Below are positions 1-8,533 of a stretch of DNA of 64,000 nucleotides, in pieces. The position numbers and the translations under genes were made by a program. Position 1 is the stretch's first letter, and every line of letters begins with the position of its first letter. The notes under the pieces were generated by a model. The model was given only the letters and a program-made list of their open reading frames with translations. It made no database searches and was not told the origin of the DNA. Location: contig CAZKTO010000003.1 of assembly GCA_964555685.1 (NCBI GenBank), positions 1 through 64,000 of the forward strand, given 5' to 3'. The stretch is from CAZKTO01 sp964555685. GTDB taxonomy: Bacteria; Chloroflexota; Dehalococcoidia; SHYB01.

Positions 1-121
1 CTCAGGGTCAGGACTCGCGGAGTCTACCCTGAGTCTGTCGAAGGGCTCGGCTCAGAGCTTGCCCCGAGTCTCCCGAGGGGGCAGGCTCTTCCCGGCGCCG
101 GAAGGGGGATGGCATCCCTTT
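1..121. repeat. palindromic repeat cluster at window edge
   Basis: No gene is visible here. Bases 1-33 form an imperfect hairpin with outer arms CTCAGGGT and ACCCTGAG. Bases 55-70 (GAGCTTGCCCCGAGTC) recur in reverse orientation as an insert near 7810-7830. The tract looks like short repeat debris next to the 122-bp repeat that follows. Confidence 0.6.
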
Positions 122-243
122 TACAGATGAATGCATAAGTTCCTAAACGACCTGGCGCTCTGGACCTCTCCCTCCTGTCCCTCTCCTGAAGGGAGAGGGA
201 CGATACCCCCTTCCTCTTTAGGGAAGGGGGCCAGGGGGTTAGG
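122..243 (+). repeat. 122-bp dispersed repeat, copy A
   Basis: Base-for-base identical to the reverse complement of 56983-57104. It contains an internal hairpin (CTCTCCTGAAGGGAGAG) and ends 9 bp before the stop codon of the ligase-like gene on the minus strand. A diverged third copy lies at 7789-7917. I see no coding capacity. Confidence 0.9.
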
Positions 244-252
244 GCCTCCCTT

Positions 253-1263
253 TTATCTGGAGACGACGGCCCGGAGGCCGGTCAGGCCCTCGATGGTGCA
301 GTCGCGGGGCGCGAGGTCGGGCCGGGGGGTGACGAGGCGCGCGAATCGCACACCGCCATCGGGCGCCAGCTCTCCGTAGGCGACGTGGACGACGACCCGA
401 GGCTCGCACCAGTAGAGGAGCTGCGGGACCTGGGGTGGGTCTGCGAAGGGCGTCTCCGGCCTGTGGAGACGGGCGAGCTGCCGGTGAAGGAGCGCCGCGT
501 CGGCGCCCGAGAGACCCGCGGCGTCGCCCGCGAAGCGCAGCCGGTCTCCGTCGTAGGCGCCCAGGAAGAGCCGTTCTACGGGCTGGCGGCTCCGGCCCGC
601 GGCGGAAACGACCGTGTAGCCGCCGACGACCAGCGGGGCGGAGCGCTCCCTCCGAATCGCCAGCCAGGGCTGGCCGCTCCGGCGCAGGGTGTAGGGGCTG
701 CGCAGGGGGCGGGCCAGCACACCCTCGAGTCCCAGGGAGAGGGCCGCCTCATAGAACGCCGTGCCGATCTCCGGCTGCCAGCCCGAGAGGTGGACGGCGT
801 TGGATGGCGCCAGGCTCTCTTGGAGCAGCCGCTTGCGCTCAATGAGGGGCGCGCGGAGGCACGGCCGGTAGGCTTGATAGAGGATGTCCCAGGCCTCGAA
901 GGCCACGGGCGTGGGCTCGCCAGGTCCGGTCCGAGGCATGAGCCGGTCCGCCACGAGGCGCAGGCTGGGAGCGCCGTAGCGGTCGCGGGTCACCAGCTCG
1001 CCGTCCAGCACGACGCCATCGACGCGGACGGCTCGGGCAACGGCCTCGGCCACCTCGGGGAAGGCGCCCGTGAGGTCGCGTCCGTTGCTGGCGGCGATGC
1101 GGGCCTCGCCGCCTTCGACGGAGACCAGCGCGCGGAGGCCGCCCCACAGGCCGTCGAAGAGCCAGGCCGGATCGTCGAAGGGCTCGCTCGTTGGGAAGAT
1201 GGGCCTGGGCCGGAGGCCCTGGGGCAGGGCGCCCAGGGCCAGGGCGAGTTGGGGCGGGGGCAT
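253..1263 (-). CDS. LigD-type ATP-dependent DNA ligase homologue lacking the catalytic lysine
   Basis: A 336-residue protein with the layout of a LigD-type nucleotidyltransferase plus OB domain. An N-terminal PxxPxxxEPxDDPAWLF stretch leads to the place where ligases have E-(I/P)-K-x-D-G; here it reads DGLWGGLRAL, so lysine is replaced by leucine and aspartate by glycine. Motif III-like LDGELV is kept. The EGVVAK motif is EGVLAR, and the motif V lysines are replaced in PWLAIRRER. It should not be able to form the enzyme-AMP intermediate. It follows glcF after 163 bp. A non-catalytic DNA-binding or repair accessory role is possible, but this is inference. The start is the only long in-frame ATG; no clear ribosome-binding site precedes it. 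Confidence 0.75.
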   Translation of the reverse strand: MPPPQLALALGALPQGLRPRPIFPTSEPFDDPAWLFDGLWGGLRALVSVEGGEARIAASNGRDLTGAFPEVAEAVARAVRVDGVVLDGELVTRDRYGAPSLRLVADRLMPRTGPGEPTPVAFEAWDILYQAYRPCLRAPLIERKRLLQESLAPSNAVHLSGWQPEIGTAFYEAALSLGLEGVLARPLRSPYTLRRSGQPWLAIRRERSAPLVVGGYTVVSAAGRSRQPVERLFLGAYDGDRLRFAGDAAGLSGADAALLHRQLARLHRPETPFADPPQVPQLLYWCEPRVVVHVAYGELAPDGGVRFARLVTPRPDLAPRDCTIEGLTGLRAVVSR

Positions 1264-1288
1264 GATGGGGCGGGGCTAGTGCTGAGTC

Positions 1289-1382
1289 ACTGTCACCCCG
1301 AGGCCGTCTGCGGCCGAGGGGTCTGGGGATGGGAAGACCTCCCCGCCCCAGATTCCTCGCCTGACGGCTCGGAATGACACTT
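1289..1382. repeat. inverted dispersed repeat element
   Basis: Two diverged inverted copies of a unit running roughly from TGTCA..C-CGAG to TCTGGGG face each other (1290-1331 and 1345-1381). An internal hairpin spans 1296-1321 (CCCCGAGGCCG / CGGCCGAGGGG, two mismatched pairs). It lies between glcF and the ligase-like gene and may end glcF transcription. Confidence 0.6.
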
Positions 1383-1426
1383 TTGCAACCAGTTCTGGAC
1401 CTTGGTTGGGTGTTCGCACTATATCG

Positions 1427-2740
1427 TCAACCGTACGCCTCGTCCAGGAGCTCGACGACGTGGGCCACGCGGACGCGCAGGCCGTGCCGCCGCGCCCCCA
1501 TCTGGAGCTGGAGCATGCAGCCGGGGTTAGCCGTGGCGATGACCTCGGGCTGGACGGCCGCCGCGCGCTCGATCTTGCGGGCGAGGATCTGGCGCGAGAG
1601 GTCGCGGTGAACGACGTTGTACATGCCGCCCGCTCCGCAGCACATGTCCGAGGCCTCCATCTCGACCAGCGTCAACCCGGGGATGGAGCGCAGCACGGCC
1701 CGAGGCGCGTCCTTGATGCGCTGGGCGTGGGCCAGGTGGCAGGAGTCCTGGTAGGTGACGCGCGCCCGCATCTCCAGGGTTGGCGGCTGGAGCGGCAGCG
1801 CAGCCAGGTACTCGCTCACGTCGCGCACGAGGGCGCTGAAGCGACGGGCCTTTTCGGCGTAGGCAGGGTCGTCCTTCAGGAGATCGGCGTACTCCTTCAT
1901 CGTCACGCCGCAGCCGGCCGCATTCACGACGACGGCCTCCACCCCGGCGCTCAGGAAGACATCGATGTTCCGGCGGGCCAGGGCGCGGGCCGTCTCCCGC
2001 TCGCCGGCGTGGGTGTGAAGCGCCCCGCAGCAGCCCTGGCCTCGAGGCACCGCCACGTCGCAGCCGTTGCGCGCAAGCACCCGGACCGTCGCTTCGCTGA
2101 CGGGCCCGTAGATGAGCGGCATGACGCAGCCCGAAAGCACTCCTACCCGCCTCACACCCCGACGTGCCGGGGTACCCGGCCCCTGGGCGCGCGCCACATC
2201 GCCGCGAGGGCGCCGGAAGAAGCGCCGCAGGGGGGGCAGCTGCCGGTCCAGCTCGTCCAGGAGGCCGATGGGCTTGAGGAGGTGGATCTCGCGCACGAGC
2301 CATTGGAGGCCGGTTACCTGATACAGCTTGAGGAGCCAGGCCAGGACGCGCAGGAGCCAGGGCCGGGGCAGGAGCAGGCGGAAGGCGAGCCAGCGCAGCA
2401 GCCGCTCGCGCAGGCCGCGCCGCGTGCGCGTGGCGATCTGCGCCCGTGTGGCCTCCATCACCCGGCCGAAGGGCACGCCCGAGGGGCAGACCGCCTCGCA
2501 GGCACGGCACTGGACGCAGAGTTCCATGTGCTCGACGACGCCCTCCGTGAGGCCCACGCGCCCCTTGTGGACGGCGAGCATGAGGGCCAGGCGCCCCCGT
2601 GGCGACTCCGTCTCGAGCCCGGTGGTGACGTACGTCGGGCACGACTGGAGGCAGAGACCGCAACGGACGCACTTGTAGAGGTCGGCCTCGGCGGGGGCGT
2701 CGGGACCGGCGAAGGTGACGGGCGAGGGCGTCGCGGTCAC
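1427..2740 (-). CDS. glcF: glycolate oxidase iron-sulfur subunit GlcF
   Basis: A 437-residue iron-sulfur subunit that passes electrons from the FAD subunits of glycolate oxidase to the membrane quinone pool. Two ferredoxin-type clusters are plain near the N terminus: CVRCGLCLQSCP and CVQCRACEAVCPSG. Two CCG-type cysteine domains follow (SGCV with GCCGALHTHAGE, then the CCGAGGMYN region). The GTG start at 2740 overlaps the glcE stop (GTGA), which implies translational coupling. A palindromic repeat variant (2157-2172) encodes an arginine-rich insert just before the first CCG domain. The assignment rests on domain order and position after glcD and glcE. Confidence 0.9.
   Translation of the reverse strand: MTATPSPVTFAGPDAPAEADLYKCVRCGLCLQSCPTYVTTGLETESPRGRLALMLAVHKGRVGLTEGVVEHMELCVQCRACEAVCPSGVPFGRVMEATRAQIATRTRRGLRERLLRWLAFRLLLPRPWLLRVLAWLLKLYQVTGLQWLVREIHLLKPIGLLDELDRQLPPLRRFFRRPRGDVARAQGPGTPARRGVRRVGVLSGCVMPLIYGPVSEATVRVLARNGCDVAVPRGQGCCGALHTHAGERETARALARRNIDVFLSAGVEAVVVNAAGCGVTMKEYADLLKDDPAYAEKARRFSALVRDVSEYLAALPLQPPTLEMRARVTYQDSCHLAHAQRIKDAPRAVLRSIPGLTLVEMEASDMCCGAGGMYNVVHRDLSRQILARKIERAAAVQPEVIATANPGCMLQLQMGARRHGLRVRVAHVVELLDEAYG
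2157..2172. repeat. palindromic repeat variant inside glcF
   Basis: CCCCGAC-GT-GCCGGGG, one mismatch from the core palindrome, in frame within glcF and encoding part of a PGTPARRG segment. Confidence 0.55.
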
Positions 2741-4098
2741 AGGCCACCTACGAACCGGCCGGGGCTCAGGATGCGTCCGGGGTCGAACTGCTCCTTGAGC
2801 CGCCGCATGATGGCGAATTCGGAGCCGGGCGTCCCCCACACGTCGATGGACATCTTGAGAGCGGGCGCGCAGCTCTCGACGACGAAGCTCCCGCCGGCGT
2901 TGGCCGCCGCCTTCCGCAGCGTGCCGGCGGCCTCGCCGAGCATCACCTCGTCGCCCCGACAGGTCGGGGCCTCCCCCCACCAGGACGCCCGGAGCACGCC
3001 CGCGGCCAGGTGGACATCCAGCGCCACCTCCAGGTGGCTGCTCTCGGCCAGGGCTTCGTGCCCGTGGACCAGCCCGCCGAGCCGCGATGCGCGGACCGAC
3101 GTCCGCGTGATCATGGAGACCGGCGCCGCATCGACGTGGCCCAGCTCGACGATGGCGCGCCACAGGCTCTCGTACTCGATGGCGTCGCCGACGGCGACGG
3201 ACTTGCCGCCCGCCTGGGCGAGGAGCCGATGGGCGTCCGACTTCTGCCGCTCGACGGCCGCGGGAGCGCTCCCGAAGTCGATGGCGAGGGTATAGAGGCG
3301 GTCGCTGAAGGCCGGGACGCCGGTCTTGAGGCCGATCTTGCGCATGGCGTGGGCGTTCAGGAGGTCGAGGGCCGCGGGGCGGAGGCCCCCCTTGAGGAGG
3401 CCGTGGGCCGCATCCAGCGCCTCCCGCAGCTCCCGGAATCCGGCGAGCAGGGCGGCCCGCGCCTTGGGCGCCGGCGCCAGCTTGAACGTGGCCTCGACGA
3501 TAATCCCCAGCGTGCCCAGGGAGCCGATGAAGAGCTTCGGCAGGTCGAAGCCGGCGACGTTCTTGACGACCTTGCCGCCGCCCTTGACGAGCTTGCTCTG
3601 AGCGTCCACCACGCGCAGGCCGATGAGCCGGTCCCGCGCCGTCCCGTAGGCGAGGCGGCGGGGCCCGCTGGTGTTCGCGGCGAGGATGCCGCCAATGGTG
3701 GCGCGATCGGGCCGGGGGACATCCAGGGGCAGCATCTGGCCGTGCGGGCCGAGGGCCCGGCCCAGCTCGGCCAGGGTGATGCCGGCCTCGGCGGTGACCG
3801 TGAGGTCGGCGGGCTCATACTCCAGAATCCGGGCCATGCGCCGCGTGCCGAGCACGATATCGAGGCGCTCCGGCGGCCGGCCCAGGGCCATGGCGGTGCC
3901 GCCGCCGCGCGCCGTCACGGCCAGCCCCTCGGCCGCGGCGAGCCGGACGACCTGGGCGACCTCGTCGCGGCTGGCGGGGTGGACGGCGGCCCTGGGCACG
4001 AGGCCATCGACGGCGTACTGGGCGGCGCCTTCTCCCAGCACCACGTGCTCGGCGCCGACGGTCTCGGCGAGGGCGCGGTCAAGGGTGAGGGTGGGCAT
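2737..4098 (-). CDS. glcE: glycolate oxidase FAD-binding subunit GlcE
   Basis: A 453-residue FAD_binding_4 (PCMH-type) protein of the glycolate oxidase complex. The N-terminal half carries the FAD-binding signature (ARGGGTAMALGRPPERLDIV, then GITLAELGRALGPHGQMLPLD and ATIGGILAANTSGPRRLAYG). The C terminus ends FDPGRILSPGRF, typical of the family. I chose the ATG at 4098: an ATG 45 bases further upstream would overlap the preceding gene and adds a non-conserved peptide. A perfect palindromic repeat (2954-2969) sits in frame in the C-terminal half and encodes GEAPTCRGDE. The gene belongs to the glcDEF operon but is separated from glcD by two unrelated genes. Confidence 0.88.
   Translation of the reverse strand: MPTLTLDRALAETVGAEHVVLGEGAAQYAVDGLVPRAAVHPASRDEVAQVVRLAAAEGLAVTARGGGTAMALGRPPERLDIVLGTRRMARILEYEPADLTVTAEAGITLAELGRALGPHGQMLPLDVPRPDRATIGGILAANTSGPRRLAYGTARDRLIGLRVVDAQSKLVKGGGKVVKNVAGFDLPKLFIGSLGTLGIIVEATFKLAPAPKARAALLAGFRELREALDAAHGLLKGGLRPAALDLLNAHAMRKIGLKTGVPAFSDRLYTLAIDFGSAPAAVERQKSDAHRLLAQAGGKSVAVGDAIEYESLWRAIVELGHVDAAPVSMITRTSVRASRLGGLVHGHEALAESSHLEVALDVHLAAGVLRASWWGEAPTCRGDEVMLGEAAGTLRKAAANAGGSFVVESCAPALKMSIDVWGTPGSEFAIMRRLKEQFDPGRILSPGRFVGGL
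2954..2969. repeat. palindromic repeat CCCCGAC-AG-GTCGGGG inside glcE
   Basis: Exact copy of the 7-bp-arm palindrome, read through in frame by glcE. Confidence 0.8.
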
Positions 4099-4118
4099 GG
4101 GCAGTGGGGGGAGGGATT

Positions 4119-4463
4119 CTAACCCACTTGGACGAAAGTCCAAACACCTTGCTGTGGTTCGCTTATGGCCGTGCCGTGTGAGCTAGCCAATGCAGCGAAC
4201 TTTGCCGATAAGCGGGTGGGCGGGTTCACAAAGACGACCCTCACTGATTTATGTTCCTCGCGTTCGAGAGCTTCCAATAACGACAGAATTTCGTCCACGA
4301 ACGAAGGCGTGATACCCTCGATGCCAGAGAAATCAAGGGTTACGTCTCCATCTGCTGACGCAAGCGCATCCGATAAAGCCGATGCCAAAGAGCGCGCTGA
4401 CTCCCTAGTGACAAGCACTTTCTTCCCCGTCAGTTCGTATAGCTTCAGCACTTGAGGGCTCAT
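4119..4463 (-). CDS. STAS-like DUF4325 protein
   Basis: A 114-residue protein resembling the STAS-like DUF4325 family. The diagnostic stretch is LDFSGIEGITPSFVDEIL followed by a strand-helix-strand pattern ending VRVVFVNPP. Members usually sit next to GHKL-type ATPases, as here: the ATPase gene ends 9 bp upstream on the same strand. Together they resemble an anti-sigma-factor-antagonist-like regulatory switch, but the partner and output are unknown. Base composition is clearly lower in G+C than the glc genes on either side. It stops 20 bp before glcE, so it is probably transcribed with the operon. Confidence 0.75.
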   Translation of the reverse strand: MSPQVLKLYELTGKKVLVTRESARSLASALSDALASADGDVTLDFSGIEGITPSFVDEILSLLEALEREEHKSVRVVFVNPPTRLSAKFAALASSHGTAISEPQQGVWTFVQVG

Positions 4464-4472
4464 AGCTCCTCC

Positions 4473-5345
4473 TCATGTGGGAATCGAAACGTAGGCCAGC
4501 GTCCCGGGGAACAGCCGTGTACGACGAGCTCGATTGGTGGCACGTACCCCAAGCTCCAGGGTGCTCAGACCGGAGTGGATCATGAGTTGGCGATCTGGAG
4601 CTTTCATATCTTCTGCGATCCCGTAGAGACCGATCCCTCTCCTGGGATCTCCTGTTCCGCTAACACGCTCCTTTACCGCGAGCTCCAGAGCATCCCAGTC
4701 GTACCGAATCTTGGGACGAAGTTCTGGATTTCGCTCAAGCGAAGAGCGGATTCCTATACCACCGTCGCACACACCGCAAACGAAGCGCTTTCCATATTCA
4801 AACGAGTAAAACTGGATGAATCCGTAAGCACCGATAGGAGACTCAGCATGTTGCACGGCGTTCATCGCCAATTCAGCGAAGACCTCACTTACAATCGGTC
4901 TAATATTTGCCGCCCCAAGCCCCAGCTTGTTAAGAGAATCAAAGGCGTCGTTGGCCAGTTGCTCAACTTGTGCCTCTTTGACAAATCCTGAGAGGGGAAG
5001 AACCACCTGGGTATCCTGTGTTTCAAAGACATCGCGGTCGTCCACCTCTACCCCACTGTTTTGAAGAATGCGGAACAGGCCAAGGGTCTTTAGGTAGACG
5101 CAGACGCCCAGGTTCATAGGAACCAGCACTCGGCATGTGCTGCCCCGGTGTTTGGCTAGCAACGGATACACCACACACCACAACACCGCTGCAGGCAGCA
5201 CAAATGCGCAATCACGGAGGTCGATTTCAACTTCCGGTTCAACAAAACTTGGCGACCTTGGATCAAATGCGTCGTATTGGCCGGAGAGTTCCCCAGCGTG
5301 CACGAACCTATTCGGCACCACTATCCGCAAAGGCTCTGTTACCAT
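4473..5345 (-). CDS. GHKL-type ATPase with N-terminal STAS-like region
   Basis: A 290-residue protein. Residues about 35-100 look like a STAS-type fold (VEIDLRDCAFVLPAAVLWCV ... YLKTLGLFRIL). The C-terminal part is a histidine-kinase-like ATP-binding domain with N-box ELAMNAVQHA (Glu158, Asn162), G1 box DGGIGI (from Asp194) and G2 box GIGLYG (from Gly237). No phospho-accepting HisKA domain is present, so it resembles anti-sigma or SpoIIAB-like ATPases more than a sensor kinase. A good ribosome-binding site (GAGGGA) precedes the ATG. A stretch I counted by hand (4801-4860) is about 50% G+C against about two-thirds around it, which suggests acquisition. It lies 27 bp after glcD. Confidence 0.75.
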   Translation of the reverse strand: MVTEPLRIVVPNRFVHAGELSGQYDAFDPRSPSFVEPEVEIDLRDCAFVLPAAVLWCVVYPLLAKHRGSTCRVLVPMNLGVCVYLKTLGLFRILQNSGVEVDDRDVFETQDTQVVLPLSGFVKEAQVEQLANDAFDSLNKLGLGAANIRPIVSEVFAELAMNAVQHAESPIGAYGFIQFYSFEYGKRFVCGVCDGGIGIRSSLERNPELRPKIRYDWDALELAVKERVSGTGDPRRGIGLYGIAEDMKAPDRQLMIHSGLSTLELGVRATNRARRTRLFPGTLAYVSIPT

Positions 5346-5372
5346 GACTTCATCCCTCAGGTTATCGCAATA

Positions 5373-6827
5373 CTACACAAACGCCCCGGGCCCCAGGTCC
5401 GGCAGGGTCTTGAGGCGCCAGCCCTCCCCGCAGCCGGAGCCCGTGGGGAAGACCTTGCACGGGTTGAAGGTCTCCGTCCCGCCAAACGACACGCGCACCT
5501 TTTCCATCGCCGCCATGTCGTCGTCCGAGAAGATCAGCTTCATGAAGCCCTTCTTCTCCAGGCCCACGCCGTGCTCGCCGGTGATGGAGCCGCCGGCCTC
5601 GACGCAGACGCGCATGATCTCGGCGCCCGCCTCCAGCACGCGCTCGCTCTGGCCGGCGATGCGCTCGTCGAAGAGGACGTTGGGGTGCAGGTTCCCATCG
5701 CCGGCGTGGAAGACGTTGGCCACCAAGAGCCCGTAGCGCTGGCCGATCTCGTTCACCTGGCGCAGCACGGGCAGGAGCTTGGTGCGCGGGACGACGCCAT
5801 CGAGGATGTAGTAGTTGGGGGCGAGACGGCCCAGCGCCCCCAGCGCTCCCTTGCGCCCGGCCCAGAGCCGCTCCCGGTCCTGGGGCGACTCCGCCGTCCG
5901 CACCTCCGTGGCGCCGAGATCGCGGCAGATGGCCTCCACGGCGGCCGCCTCCTCGGCCACCGCCTCCCTGATGCCGTCCACCTCGATCAGCAGCACGGCC
6001 CCCGCGTCTGGCGGGTAGTCGCAGCGCACCGCCTGCTCGACCGCGCCGATGGTCACCTTGTCGATCATCTCGAGCGCGGCTGGGACGACCCCCGCGGCGA
6101 TGATGGCGGAGACGGCGCGGCTGGCGTCGTCCATCTCCCGGTAGATAGCAACGAGGGTCTTGATGGCCGCGGGCAGCGGCGTGAGCTTGACGGCGATCTT
6201 GGTGGCGATGCCGCACGTCCCCTCGGAGCCCACGAAGAGGCCCGTGAGGTCGTAGCCGGGCGCGTCCTGGTGCGACCCGCCCAGCCAGACCACCTCGCCA
6301 TCGGGCAGGACCACCTCCAGGCCCAGGACGTGGTTGGTCGTCACGCCGTAGGCCAGGCAGTGGGGCCCGCCGGAGTTCTCGGCCACGTTCCCGCCGATGG
6401 TGCAGGCCTTCTGGCTCGAGGGGTCCGGCACGTAGTGGAGGCCGTGGGGCTCCGCCTGCTGGCTCAGGTGCAGGTTGATGACCCCCGGCTCGACGATGGC
6501 GACACGGTCCACCGGGTCGAGCTCCAAGATGCGGGTCATGCGCGTGAGGGAGACGACGATGCCGCCACGGATGGCGACGGCGCCACCGCTGAGGCCCGTC
6601 CCAGCGCCGCGCGGCACGATGGGGATGCCGTGCTGGTGGGCCAGGCGGACGACCTTCGCGACCTGCTCCGTGCTGGTGGGGAAGACGACGGCCTGGGGCG
6701 GCATCTTCTCGATGGAGCCATCGAACTCGAAGACGACCATGTCCTCGGGCGTCCAGAGCACGGCGCCGCGCCCCACGATGCGCTCGAGGGCGGTGATGAG
6801 GCTGGGCTTTCGGGTCTTGGCAGGCAT
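5373..6827 (-). CDS. glcD: glycolate oxidase FAD subunit GlcD
   Basis: A 484-residue FAD-linked 2-hydroxyacid oxidase subunit that oxidises glycolate to glyoxylate together with GlcE and GlcF. The PCMH FAD-binding domain is recognisable (VPRGAGTGLSGGAVAIRGGI, VEPGVINLHLSQQA, CTIGGNVAENSGGPHCLAYG). The FAD-oxidase C domain has the HAGDGNLHPN metal/substrate motif and GEHGVGLEKKGFM. The ATG at 6827 gives the expected N terminus. A 23-nt hairpin (6852-6874) separates it from purU upstream. It is the first gene of the interrupted glcD - ATPase - STAS - glcE - glcF run. Confidence 0.93.
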   Translation of the reverse strand: MPAKTRKPSLITALERIVGRGAVLWTPEDMVVFEFDGSIEKMPPQAVVFPTSTEQVAKVVRLAHQHGIPIVPRGAGTGLSGGAVAIRGGIVVSLTRMTRILELDPVDRVAIVEPGVINLHLSQQAEPHGLHYVPDPSSQKACTIGGNVAENSGGPHCLAYGVTTNHVLGLEVVLPDGEVVWLGGSHQDAPGYDLTGLFVGSEGTCGIATKIAVKLTPLPAAIKTLVAIYREMDDASRAVSAIIAAGVVPAALEMIDKVTIGAVEQAVRCDYPPDAGAVLLIEVDGIREAVAEEAAAVEAICRDLGATEVRTAESPQDRERLWAGRKGALGALGRLAPNYYILDGVVPRTKLLPVLRQVNEIGQRYGLLVANVFHAGDGNLHPNVLFDERIAGQSERVLEAGAEIMRVCVEAGGSITGEHGVGLEKKGFMKLIFSDDDMAAMEKVRVSFGGTETFNPCKVFPTGSGCGEGWRLKTLPDLGPGAFV

Positions 6828-6851
6828 GGAGCCCTCGCCCTCACCCCCGTT

Positions 6852-6874
6852 CCCCTCTCCGAGTCGGAGAGGGG
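6852..6874. repeat. CCCCTCTCCG-type palindrome, copy 1
   Basis: CCCCTCTCCGA-G-TCGGAGAGGGG, perfect arms, between purU and glcD on the transcribed minus strand. It may act as an attenuator or partial terminator. Related copies lie at 22132-22156 and 43073-43095. Confidence 0.75.
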
Positions 6875-6887
6875 GACTGAAGGAGGG

Positions 6888-7751
<864 letters not shown>

Positions 7752-7788
7752 GGGGCGTCCCTTCAGACGCGCCCCATTGTACCACCGA

Positions 7789-7917
7789 GACCTCTCCCTC
7801 CTGTCCCCCTCGAAGGACTCGGGGCAAGCTCTCTCCTGAATGGAGAGGAACGATACCCCCTCCCTCTTTAGGGAAGAGCCTGTCCTGAGCTTGCCGAAGG
7901 AGGGCCAGGGGGTTAGG
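7789..7917 (+). repeat. diverged copy of the 122-bp repeat with two nested inserts
   Basis: Follows the 122-bp repeat from GACCTCTCCCTCCTGTCCC to GGGGGTTAGG. It is interrupted near 7808-7829 and 7877-7900 by roughly 22-24-bp segments. The two inserts carry the same motif (GAGCTTGCC plus GAAGGA) in opposite orientations and match a motif at 55-70. Confidence 0.75.
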
Positions 7918-7947
7918 GCGCCGGTCGGCCCTCCCGCCGCTGCCCTT

Positions 7948-7976
7948 TTGCAAACGCCCGGCCCCACGACTAAGAT
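7948..7976 (+). promoter_or_regulatory. promoter of the MOSC-glycerate kinase genes
   Basis: TTGCAA and TAAGAT hexamers separated by 17 bp, 32 bp before the MOSC start codon. A ribosome-binding site (GAAGG) follows just before the ATG. Confidence 0.6.
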
Positions 7977-8008
7977 GACGGCGTACCTTTTCCAAAGAAG
8001 GTGACACC

Positions 8009-8506
8009 ATGAACGAGAGAGCGCGCGGCACCGTCGCCGGCATCTTCCTGCGGGACGGCCACGGCAAGACGCCCCGGCCCGTGAGCCAGGCAAACGCGGT
8101 CCTCCAGCACGGGCTGGCGGGCGACTTCAACGGCAAGCGGCCCGAGGAGGGCTGGCGTCAGGTGCTCCTGGTGGACCGGGGCGACCTCGAAAGCCTGGGC
8201 CTGAAGCCGGGCGACCTCCGCGAGCAGATCACCGTCGATCTCCCCGGCCTGATGCTGCTGCCCGGCGGCGCAAGGCTCGAGGCCGGCGACGTGGTGCTGG
8301 AGATCACGCGCGACTGCGAGCCATGCACGCGTATCGGCCCCTTGATAGGACGGAAGGACGCCGAGGCCTTCCGGAGGACGCTCATCGGCCGGCGGGGCAT
8401 GTTCGCGCGCGTAGCCGAGGTCCGGGGCGCCGCGCGCATCGCCGTCGGCGACGCCGTCCGGGTGCTCGCGCCGGCGCCGGGCTCCGCAGCTCGGCCCACG
8501 GCCTAG
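8009..8506 (+). CDS. MOSC domain protein
   Basis: A 165-residue single-domain MOSC protein, the domain that handles sulfur or molybdenum-cofactor-related substrates in sulfurases and YiiM-like reductases. Support comes from GLAGDFNGKRPE near the start, QVLLVDRGDLESLGL, the LPGGARLEAGDVVLEITRDCEPC segment, whose cysteines are the likely active residues, and GRRGMFARVAEVRGAARIAVGD at the end. The ATG follows GAAGGTGACACC. The next gene starts 27 bp downstream. The substrate is unknown. Confidence 0.8.
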   Translation: MNERARGTVAGIFLRDGHGKTPRPVSQANAVLQHGLAGDFNGKRPEEGWRQVLLVDRGDLESLGLKPGDLREQITVDLPGLMLLPGGARLEAGDVVLEITRDCEPCTRIGPLIGRKDAEAFRRTLIGRRGMFARVAEVRGAARIAVGDAVRVLAPAPGSAARPTA

Positions 8507-8533
8507 CCGCCAACGCATCGCCAGGACGCCGGT

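Noticed and set aside
2737..4143. glcE starting at ATG 4143
   Set aside because: It would overlap the STAS gene by 25 bases and adds a non-conserved 15-residue leader; the ATG at 4098 is the start of homology.
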